Source: Bagarius yarrelli
Lineage: Eukaryota > Chordata > Actinopteri > Siluriformes > Sisoridae
Length of the DNA stretch: 64,000 nucleotides
Assembly: GCA_005784505.1 (NCBI GenBank)
Contig: VCAZ01000001.1
Coordinates: forward strand, 4,233,097 to 4,297,096
Direction of reading: 5' to 3'
Below, one piece after another: positions 40,701-52,700 of the stretch. A program made the position numbers and the translations under genes. The notes under the pieces are model-generated. The model had not been told where the DNA came from. It saw only the letters and a program-made list of their open reading frames with translations, and did no database searches. Position 1 is the stretch's first letter; each line of letters opens with the position of its first letter.

Positions 40701-43700
40701 ACACGTTTTACACCAGAAGCACTGCACGAGGTTGGAAAGCCAGAACTACTCAGCTTTCTCTCCATGCAAATCTGCTAATTAACTGTCTGCTCTGTAGCAA
40801 TGTTTCATCAATGTACATGATCAAATAAGGTTCTATATAAGGTCAGGTAAGGTTCCTTATTCAAACCAGATCTTCACTGCGATAAGTATAGAAAATGTTG
40901 TTCCAGTTGCTATTAAACTTAAATTGAACATACCATAATAATAAAAAAGATAATTCCTCCTAGGGAACACTAGAACGCTGCTTCTGCATTAAAAAGTAAA
41001 GCGATTGATCGGTGAGTAGAGCTAATGCAATGTCCTGATTGTTAGTCATTAATTTAGTAGTGTGGGTTTTTATGTAGGACTGTAAGGGTTAATCCAATAG
41101 TGTGGGTTTTTATTCGGAAATCTAAGGGTTAATTCGGTAGTGTGGGTTTTTATGCAGAATTTTAAAGGTTAATTCAACAGTGTGGATTTTTTTCAGGAAT
41201 GTAAGGGTTAATTCGGCATTGTGAAGTTTTATTTAGGAATGTAAGGGTTAATTCGGTAGTACAGGTTTTTATTTAGGATTTTAAGGGTTAATTCAATGGT
41301 GTGGATTTTTTTCAGGAACATAAGGGTTAATTCGGTATTGTGGGTTTTTATTCAAGGCTGTAAGGGTTAATTCGGTATTGTGGGGGTTTATTCTGGGCTG
41401 TAAGGGTTAATTCGGTATTGTGGGGTTTTATTCAGGATTTTAAGGGTTAATTCAACAGTGTGGGTTTTTTCAGGAACGTAAGGGTTAATTCGGTATTGTG
41501 GGGTTTTATTTAGGACTGTAAGGGTTAATTCGGTATTAGTCTGGGTTTTTATTCAGGATTTTAAGGGTTAATTCGGTATTGTGGGGTTTTATTCAGGGCT
41601 GTAAGGGTTAATTCGTTATTGTGGGGTTTTATTCAGGGCTGTAAGGGTTAATTCGGTAGTGTGGGTTCTTAAATTAGGACGGTAAAGGGTAAATAAAATT
41701 AGATAGCTGTTTTATTTGGAAACAAATGCTTTATTATGGATCTAGCTTTTTTTTGTTTCAAGAATATTCCAAACTGCAGAAACGAATACCACAGTCATCC
41801 AGGAAAGCTTCCTAGATGAATCCATGTCCAGAGTGTTTTTCTTTTTTTCTTTCAGCCGCAGAGAAAGAAACCACAGAAGCATTTTAAATTTGCCCGTCAT
41901 TTTTTCCTGGTGTATGTTGCACTGGGCAGCAGCGAGTTCGTAAGCCACTGGCATGCCAGGGTCGCCCTCAACATCTGCTTCTGCTTTAAAAAGAGTCAAT
42001 AAACTCCTGTCCATCCCATCTAAACTGATCTAATTCACCGGAGAACTCAAACACTGCATTAAGTAACATGATGTATTTAGCTAATGGCAGCAAATGTGGC
42101 TCATAAACATATAACAAAAGGGAAGAGAAATTCTAGATAAGATTAAATCTAAGATCAATAAACTTTATTCGGGTTTTAAGGGTTTTATTATTACCATTTC
42201 ACTGTTAATGAGACGGATAGTTGGATATTGTCTTATCGCAGCAAAAGGTTTTTTTTAAGCTGCCTTCAGCGCCTGGTATACGTTGTAAATCAGGTCTGTC
42301 TAATCGGTCCGTTAACATTTTGAATAAACTGATGGACAGACCAGAGAGATGTGCTCTGTAAACAGCTGTCTGTGACAACGTTAGACTTGGCTGATTTGTT
42401 CACCCTGAGCTGTAAGTCGACCGGGTGAAGCCAGCTAATGCCCCAGTTTTCACTTTAAAGTGGGTCAACAGCAACCATTTACACCCTCTATAAATAGCTT
42501 GAATAAACCAACCCGACAAAAAGCAAGCGAAACCTGTTTCAAATAAAACAGAATAAGGAGACGGCTGTAAGAGGGTGAAAACATCTAGCCCGACTGCTGT
42601 AAAAGTGGATTTCGTATGCGTCCTCTGTAAGTCATTTAGAGGCGCAGCATCAACAAAATGGTAAAATAGCCCCATTTGAGCAAACGTCCCATCTTGAGAC
42701 ATCCCTTGAGGCCAGGAAAATAGGAGCTTTAATAAGGCGCTACTGCAAAACGACGGAAAAAAACAGATCGAGCTAGGACAGAAATTTTTAGAAAAAAAAA
42801 GTGTCAGCTGTTCGCAATTTTACAGCAAGTGGCTTAACATGGTATAGAGACATCGTATTCCATTAGCTTTGCTTTAAATATTCCAGATGTTGTGACTGGG
42901 TATTTGTGTGTGAAAGTGGTATAGCGCAGTGGTTAAGTTGTTTGACTGCTAACTGGAAGATCTGGGTTCGAGTCCCAGCACCACCAAATTCCGCTGTTGG
43001 GCCGATGAGCAAGACCCTTAACCCGAAATTGCTAAGTTGTATAGAAGAGATAAATGATCTTAGGTGATACTTGGGCAAGGTGTTAGTTAGTTAGTTAGTT
43101 GTGATATGAACATGGCACAAGCCAGAAACTGGCAGAGAGAAAAAACAAAAACATCTGTATACATTTTATGTTACATTAACGACGCTTGGCAGATGCCTTC
43201 ATCCAGACCGACTCACATTTATCCTTTTCTTTAATACAACTTAGCAGGGCACAAAATATGGATTTTCCTAAATACTGTTATCTATAATAAAATATATTTA
43301 CAGTAGAGCGTTATTAAGGCACAGATTGGAGCGATTATAAAATGCTTTGAGTTGCTTTTTTAATGCTTAATTATTTTTTTACAAACAATGAAATGTTAAA
43401 TCCTTAAAACAGGCAATAAATCGTCGTAATTGCATTTAGTTTTTTTGACAATTAATCGTCACCCAAATTTGATAATCGTGACAGTCCTAATAAAAATATA
43501 TATGTTGCTCAATTTATAACATCATAAATGTCTGAGTAACAATAATAGTTGCCCTAGTTACCATTTCAGCTAAATACAAAAAAATAATATGCATGTATGT
43601 ACTACAGGAAAGTGTTAGCGCAGTGGTTAAAGTGTTGGACTGCTAATTGGAAGATCAGGGTTCGATTCCCAGCACCACCAAGTTGCCACTGCTGGGCCAT

Positions 43701-46700
43701 TAAGCAAGGCCCCTAAAACCCCCAAATGCTCAGATGTATAAGAGAGATAAACGTTAATCGCTCTGCCAAATGCTGTAAATGTATGTATGTTTCTAGAACA
43801 GTCTAAAATGTTCAGCCTGCAGCTTTAACTACTGAACGAGTAAAACACCAGTTTTACACATACAGCTTTTATTTTCCTATGTAATAACAATCTTATAACA
43901 ACCAAACTTTTCATACAAAACAAAAATAATCAAAGTGGATGAATACCTTATAGGAAATAATTACTCACACACTTATTGTCTTGTTTTTAATTTAGAATTT
44001 AAGCCCAATTTAATCATGTTTTCTCTGGTGTCCTGTTATACTAAGAATTTTAGGGCAGACAGGTTATAAAAGCCTGGCAAAGCCCAAATTATTTAGATGA
44101 TTTCAGGAATGCTGCTTTTTTCCCCTATAAGTTCCACTGTGTGCTATCTAAAGACTGCGTAGTAGTCGAGGACATGTGTGATGCTGAGTGTCCTATTTGC
44201 ACGTCAGTATTTTTAGCCTTGCCAGCCGCTATGCTAACCAGGCTACACAGACAGGCTGACAATAACGGCTTTTTTTGGACTGTAAAAACACACAACTGCA
44301 GCCTTTAGCATTCGGTCATCACACTGTGGTGTGTGAACTGTTATGCTTAGAGTGAAGATGGTCATTATCGATTAAATTTCAAGGATGTACTGATCTAAAG
44401 ACTTTGTGTAACATACAAATTAAAGCTGCTCCTCCCACTTAATATAATATTTTGCATAAATTCCTAGCAGGAACTTTGCGGAATGTTGTGTAGTTTAATA
44501 TGGTGCAACACTACATTTTTTGTAATTGGCCACCAGTTTTGCACACATCTCAGAAGGGGGGTTTTGTCCCACTCCTCTTTGCAGATTCTCTCCAAGTCAT
44601 TAAGGTTTCAAGGATGACATTTGGCAACTCGAACCTTCAGCTTTCTCCACAGACGTTCTATTGGATTATGACCTAGAAACAGTCTAGGCCACTCCAGGGT
44701 CTTAATGTGCTTTCCCTTGTGCCACTACTTTGTTGCCTTGACCGTGTGTTCTGGGTCACTGTCATGCTGGAATACCCATCTACCGCCCAATTTTAATGCC
44801 CTGCCTGAGGGAAGAAGGTTCTCACTCAAGATTTGACAGTACATCGTCCCTTTGATGTGGTGAACTTGCCCTATCCCCTAAGCAGCATAACACCCCAAAG
44901 CATAATATTTTCACCTCCACGTTTGACCAGTGGGGATGGTGGTCTTGGGTTCATAGGCAGCATTTCTATTACTCCGTACATACCGTTTTTACCCACAGTT
45001 CTTCTCTGAATCGTTTAGATGTCCATTGGAAAACTTCAGCCGGACCTGTACATGTGCTTTCTTGAGCAGGGAGACCTTGTGGACACTGCAGGATTTATAG
45101 TCCTTCATAGTTTAGTGTGTTACCAAATGTTTTGTCATTGGAAAGATCCTCCTGTGTAGTTTTGTGCTGATTCCTCATCGTTCTTATGATCACGGACACC
45201 CCACAAAGTGAGATCTTGCATGGACCTCCAGACTGAGAAATATTGACAGTTAAATTGCGCTTTTCTTTTTATTTGCAAATATTTGCACCAACTGTTGTCA
45301 CCTTCTCACCAAACTGCCTGTAGCCCATCCCAGCCTTGTCAAGATCTACAGTCTTGTCCCTGACATCCTTGGAGAGCTCTTTGGCCTTGGCCACGGTGGA
45401 GAGTTTGATTGATGGCTTGCTTCTTTAGACAGGTGTCTTTTATACAGGTAACAAGATGAGATTAGAAGCACTCCCTTTAAGAAGGTCCCTTTAAGAGAGT
45501 GCTCCTAATCCCAGCTCGTTACCTGTATAAAAGACACCTGTCCACAAAAGGGTTTTTTCCTGGATGTTTTTGTTGTTATTCTGTCTTTCACTGTTAGAAT
45601 ATTCATCAGTGGCCAAACATCTCTCATCACACGGCTTATTTGATTCAGCCCCTGCAGTCGGCTCAACCCAAAGCCAACTTACTTTCACTACACTCAAATC
45701 ACATTAAAAGTATACTCAGAACCTGATTATGCCGGTCTTTCGAGCGAGACCGCTGTGAAGTCCCATCAGCAAAAATATACAACAACATCGACGGTTTTAT
45801 GATCAAAGTAAGCCATTGTGAACGCACCCTAAGAGCTTGAATAAGTATCAGGTATAAAACAATATTAATACTGCACTGATATATGAACCACCGGAACATC
45901 CCAGGGGGTTTCATTAGACATTTGATGATTGAGTTATTTTTGAAATTCAATACACTGCAGTGGTTTCCCCATCAAAGCAAGACAGTAGCACCTCATGTTT
46001 ATTTTTAACCTCAGACGACCTTGAGGACGCAAACTAAATACAGCAGGAAGCAGACGTCGCTTGTTCCCCTCATGTTATTGGCCTGGCCTTAAATGTGTCA
46101 AGTCTTCCAGAGAATGGTGAGTAAATTCAATTGGGGTCAGTGCTATTTTCATCAGGAGAACTCAGCACACAATACAAGCGGCTGTGTAATTCTGTACCAA
46201 TACCAAGTATACAGGAGCGGTTAAAGAAAGAACAGACTGAAATAACTCACTGTTTCAGACACGTCTCTGTGGGGACGTTGGAGACCTGAGCAACCATTCA
46301 ACTACACTCAAGAGATGCATTACAGCTCCTGATGCCAAGTGGCAACATGTGCCCTGAGGGAACTGAGGACACCAAAGAAAAGAGAAAGGGTGGACAAAAG
46401 ACGCAGGAAAGCAGTTGTCGGAAAGCAGACAGGGACACATGCCTCTGTTTGCCCTGACATGAATCAGCACTTTATGATCAATCTCTATAATAAGTAGTAG
46501 CACCGGACAAACCAGTTCTGGGTAAATAAACCTGTTAGTCTGTTGTAACGTAATGCCGTTTAAAGCTTTAATCCTAAACACAAAAGCACCGAAGCCGCCA
46601 TTAGTGTAGTGGAGTAAGTTAGTACAATCAAAAAATAATAGATATAATAAAAATACTTAATTAACTATTTACTGACTTCTAGTAATGCTAGGATGACTTC

Positions 46701-49700
46701 TAGTAATGCTAATTTGTAAAACAATGCAACTAGTAAAGTAAACTAGTATTTAATATTTAAAATTTGGGGTAGGTTATAGTTCAGGTTTAGTTCTACACAG
46801 TACAACGTTCCAATGCTGGCAACATTAAGAAACGGAGGAACGTTTTAGCATCCACTTGCTAAAAGGCTTCCATTTAGCTTAGAATAAAAATTTGCTGTTA
46901 TTTTGTCACATATACTTTTTTACAGCACAGTGAAATTCTTTTTTCGCATATCCCATCTTGGTAAGTTGGGGGTCAGAGTGCAGGGTCAGCTATGATACAG
47001 CGCCCCTGGAGCAGGAAGGGTTAAGGGTCTTGCTCAAGGACCCAACAGTGGTTGGTTTGCCGGTGGTGGGGCTTGAACCCAGGTCTTCCTGGTCTCCAGA
47101 TCAGCCACATAGCGCCTAAAAAAGTATGTGCTGATACAATTTTCTACAAGACATTTTTTATTATAGAATATATATTTATAGGATATAAATCGTCCAGAGG
47201 GGTTATGAGATCTTATGGGACCGCCACATTGCTTCGTTAAATTTATTTAGATGTATTCATGAATCCATAAACACACATAACCGGAGTCTAGGGCTGCGAT
47301 ACGAATGCTAATGCTGGAACGCATATAATCAGTGATGAGAAAAGAACGGCACTAATTAGAAAAGATCCATTATTTATTGGGTGCAGAAACATCTTGTTTG
47401 TTTTATTCTACTCGCTTTCAGAAAGGGTTTGACCAATTCGTGTCAGATGGCAGAAAAAGGAACCAATCCCGCCTACACTAACAGAATGTAATGGAATGTT
47501 AGGCCAGCCTATATTACCAAATAGATATCTAAAATCTCGTCTAATCCTGCTTTTCCTCATGCAGCTATCATTTTTGTTTGTTGGCAACAGATCAATGAAT
47601 TAAACAGTAAATCTGCAGAAAATAAATTATATTTTGAAGATGGCGTCTTGTTATCCCGCCGTCATGGCGTAGTGGGTGAAGAGCGTGTAGCGTTCCGGCA
47701 ACCCAGGTCCGGCTCTGGCTCGGATCCTTTCCACCCCCCCCCCCCCGTTTCATCCCTTTGTCCTATCAATAAATCAGGGGTGTCAAACTAAATTCCTAAA
47801 GAGCTAAAGCCGCGCAGGGTTTATTTTTAACCTTTATTCCAAACCACCATCATGTGTTTTATAAACAAGCCTAAATGACATGATTAGCTGGATCAGGTGC
47901 AATTAATTAGGGTTGAAGCTAAATTTAGCAGGGCAAGAGTTTGACACGTGCAATAAAGGCAAATGCCCAAAAAGAATATCTTTAGGATGCCATCTTATTA
48001 ATGAAACTCCCTGTACTTGGTTTCACTCATCTCTTAGTTGTGTGAAGGTAAGAATCGTCTGTAACTTCCTATGCCCCCCCCTTAAACTTGCCTTTTTTCT
48101 GCCTAGCAATTTACTTAAATAGCTAAAGCACATGCTATTTTTTAAGATCATAAATAAGCAGTAAAAAAAAAAAAAAAAGGCATTTTACAGATAAAATGCT
48201 TTGCCCAATATGGCAAAAAACCTCACCCCCCTAAAAAAAATCCCAAATTAAATAAAAACAAAAGGTAATAACTTGATTAATATAATAATTTATTATTATC
48301 AAGCTACTAAATTACAAGAAGTTAAAGCAAGTCTTGCCAATTCCCACCTCCGTCTACACACCAACAATGCTCAGTCACTGCGGAGGTGGGCTCCACATTC
48401 AGGCAGCTCTGCATCTAACGCACCCCAGCTGACTTGCCATTACCTTTTTTCCATTTATAAAGGCTTTAAGTAACAGCTATTCAACACCTCAAATCCGCAA
48501 ATACCGTGAGTTAGCGTCAGGGCAATGAACTTGTCCTCAGCAGCAGCCAAGCGAGGTCGAACGAATGTGAAATTCTACATCTGACAGGTAAGTCAGGCCC
48601 AAGTTCACCATCAATCGAAATACTACGGGGAACAAGGAGCATGTAAGGCGAGATTGTGTGCATGTGGAGAAAAATTCAGACAGAAAGATATAAAAGACTT
48701 CCTGTCTACACTCCGAGTTTCTCTCACATTGGACGCAAGCCCTTCCTGCTGCTCCTGGATGAAAGAAACGCTGTGTGATTTTGTTCCTTGTTCACACAGA
48801 AGCTCTTCGTGAGCTGCCTGTGCTTAGATGCGATGAAATTTGGTGTTTCTGATCACAGACGGCGACGTAACAAGTCAACAAAACCAGCCCCCTGAAGTCT
48901 ATGGTAACAGCACGATTTCTGCCCACAATTCTGTCTCAGCTGTAAAAATAAAAGCAGCTTAGAAAACTATAATGTGCACAAAAAAACCTTAGCTTTTCAT
49001 GCCTGCAAATATACTTCTTATTTTATTTGTGAGTCACCTACGCAGTGCTTGCGAAAGCAGCTTTAAGACATCTGGCTTTGCCGTAATAACAGTAAAAGAA
49101 TGGTGAATGATGGAAAAAACCTGAAAAGATGGATACAGGGTGAAAAAAAAGAGAAACAAGAAACAAGGGGAATGTAAAAAAACAGAAAGAGGCACAAACC
49201 TGTGTAATATTGAAACAAACACCGCTGCATTAAATTCAACCTAAATGAACTTAAACCCTTCACCGAGTATCCTAACTACACTAAAAACTAGGGAATTAGA
49301 AAAAGGGTCTGTGAAATTGTTATGTCCATTGTCTCTTGTCTTATTGTACTGAGGGAGAGTAATGGCTTTTGGCATAGTTTTTAAGTAATAACTCGTAGTA
49401 GCATGCTTCCGCTACACCGTGTCACGCCTACACTGAATGTATTACGGTTGACAGGTTTGGTAAAGCGATCAGAGCAAAGGCACGGGACGTTATGGCAGTG
49501 TAATATCATGTAGGGAGGATTAAACCTCTGTTAAAGCTGGGGTAAAACAGAAAATAAGACTTGCGAAATAGAAACGGAAATAGACAAAGAATAAGAGGAA
49601 GGAAAGGACAGAATGTATTCTCCTCCCTTCTCCACCCCCACCACCACCACCAACTCCAGACTGGAAGGACACAGAAGTGGAAGGACAGACGTGAAAAGAA

Positions 49701-52700
49701 GGCAGACTAATGTCTGGACAAAAAAAAAAAAATTACAGTACTAAAAATACCAGTGTATGAATTATATTTAAATCGTGACGATCGCATAATTCTACTGAGA
49801 TTAAATATTATATACGCTGCTTTGGTAACTTGGTGGTGCTAATCTTCTGGTTAGCAATCCAACATCTTAACCAACTTACCAATCACACCATGTAAAAGTA
49901 ACCAAGTAAAATGCAGTAGAACTCCAGAACAGAATTAGTTGTCATTTATTACTCTGGGAAAACAAACATAACAGAAAAGCAAGCTTTTTCTCCTTTTTCT
50001 CTTTTCGGCTGTTCCCTTTTAGGGGTCAGCACAGAGAATCATCTGTCTCCACCCAACCCTATTCTCTACATCCTCTTCACTCACACCGACTAACTTCATG
50101 TCCTGGTTTATCGCATCCATATACCTCCTCTTGGGTCTTCCTCCTTGCCTTCTTACTGGTATCTTCATTTCAAACATCCTCCTACCAATATATTCACTAT
50201 CCCTCCACTGTACATGTCCAAACCACCTCAATCTGGCTTCCCTGACTTTTTCCCCGAAACATCTAACATGATGGCGTCCCACTGATGAACTGTCCAACCT
50301 CGTCGCTCCCCAAAAAAAAAACCTCAACATTTTCAGCTTTGCTACTTCCAGCCCTGCCACCTGTTTCTTCCTCAGCACCACTGTCTCTAACCCATACATC
50401 ATAGCTGGTCTCACCACTGTCTCTAACCCATACATCATAGCTGGTCTCACCACTGTGGTCTCTCTACCACTGTCTCTAACCCATACATCATAGCTGGTCT
50501 CACCACTGTCTCTAACCCATACATCATAGCTGGTCTCACCACTGTCTCTAACCCATACATCATAGCTGGTCTCACCACTGTCTCTAACCCATACATCATA
50601 GCTGGTCCCACCACTGTCTCTAACCCATACATCATAGCTGGTCCCACCACTGTCTCTAACCATACATCCCATACATCATAGCTGGTCCCACCACTGTCTC
50701 TAACCCATACATCATAGCTGGTCCCACCACTGTCTCTAACCCATACATCATAGCTGGTCTCACCACTGTCTCTAACCCATACATCATAGCTGGTCTCACC
50801 ACTGTCTCTAAACCATACATCATAGCTGGTCTCACCACTGTCTCTAAACCATACATCATAGCTGGTCTCTCACCACTGTTTCTAAACCATACATCATAGC
50901 TGGTCTCACCACTGTCTCTAAACCCATACATCATAGGTCTCATCATAGCTGGTCTCACAACTGTCTCTAAACCATACATCATTGCTGGTCTCACCACTGT
51001 CTCTGAACCATACATAATAGCTGGTCTAACCACTGACTCTAAACCATACATCATAGCTGGTCTTACCACTGTGTCTAAACCATACATCATAGCTGGTCTC
51101 ACCACTGTCTCTAAACCATACATCATAGCTGGTCTCACCACTGTCTCTAAACCATACATCATAGCTGGTCTCACCACTGTCTCTAAACCATACATCATAG
51201 CTGGTCTCACCACTGGTCTCTAAACCCATACACATCATAGCTGGTCTCACCACTGTCTCTAACCCATACATCATAGCTGGTCTCACCATACTGTCTCTAA
51301 CCATACATCATAGCTGGTCTCACCACTGTCTCTAAAACCATACATCATAGCTGGTCTCACCACTGTCTCTAAAATACCATGAAACCATACATAATAGCTG
51401 GTCTCACCACCAACCTCATGGTCTCTAAACCATACATCATAGCTGGTCTCACCACTGTCTCTAAACCATACATCATAGCTGGTCTCACCACTGTCTCTAA
51501 ACCATACATCATAGCTGGTCTCACCACTGTCTCTAAACCATACATCATAGCTGGTCTCACCACTGTCTCTAAACCATACACATCATAGCTGTCTCACCAC
51601 TGTCTCTACCATTACTGTCTCTAAACCATACATCATAGCTGGTCTCACCACTGTCTCTAAGCCATACATCATAGCTGTCTCACCACTGTCTTCTACACCT
51701 TCTCCTTAATTCCAGCTGATATTCTCCTGTCACACATCACTTCTTACACGTTTCTCCACCTTTTCCAACCTGCCTGTATTCGCTTCTTTACCTCTTTTAC
51801 ACAATCTCCATTGCTCTGGACTGTCGACCCCCAAATAATTAAACTCCTGTACCTTCTTTACCTTTTCACCCTGTAATCTCACTATTCCACTTTTCTCCCT
51901 TTCGTTTAAAACAAAAAAGCAAGCTATTACATTACATTTTTTTGGCCAGCCTAAAGATGTTATATCAGCATTTATTTTTTTTATCCACACAGGAAGAGGG
52001 TGTAACATTTTTTAAACCTTGCTTCGAGCAGATTTCTTTTCTCAGATCAGTCTCTGTAGATAAACTTAACGCTCACAATATAACCTGCTCGGCACCTAAT
52101 TATACACGATCATCGATCCTTTCTCCAAATCTTTAAGGTCATGGGGGTCACGGGGTCGGGTCACTGCAGCCAGATTAGGAGTCAGTATAAGAAAAGTCAC
52201 AGACAATAAGAAGTCTGCATAGAGATGACATAAAGCATTTCCCTGCTGTGTTTAGAGCGAGTCAGCCATTCGGTAAGTCCTGATTAAAAATCCCAGCTTT
52301 AGTCTGTGCGCCTGATTGGTCACTGTGATACTGCTTTAGTCATTGTGGTCACACTGAGCTGTGGGTGACAGATTACTGCCCAACCACACAGAGGTGATAA
52401 CAGCAACAGAAAACACAGCTACCACAACAACCTCTTACCTTGGATAACACATGGCAGTCAAGTCAAGTGACACATCATTTCGCTTAGATTTTAGTCCAAA
52501 CTGGGGGTATATATTTTTTTTTACATGTTGAAGCAGTGACAACGTCCTTATCTGGTTCTAGACATTATGGGTTGCACTGATTTCAATTAGGGCGCTCAGT
52601 CAATTCATATGAAATGTATTAGCAGCTACCCAATTAATTATCTAGCTTATTTTACATTTACATAATTTGGCAGACGCCCTTATCCTTGCGACTTACATTT

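Noticed and set aside
41045..41692. Interstitial telomere repeat
   Set aside because: TAAGGG occurs once per 40-bp unit, not as tandem TTAGGG.
42908..43786. tRNA-gene-like A and B boxes
   Set aside because: They are heads of SINE copies; the full tRNA cloverleaf and 3' acceptor are not present.
50019..51213. Long minus-strand frames of about 185-217 residues at the 36-bp array
   Set aside because: They are a LINE RT remnant plus the in-frame minisatellite, with stops and frameshifts; not a host repeat protein.
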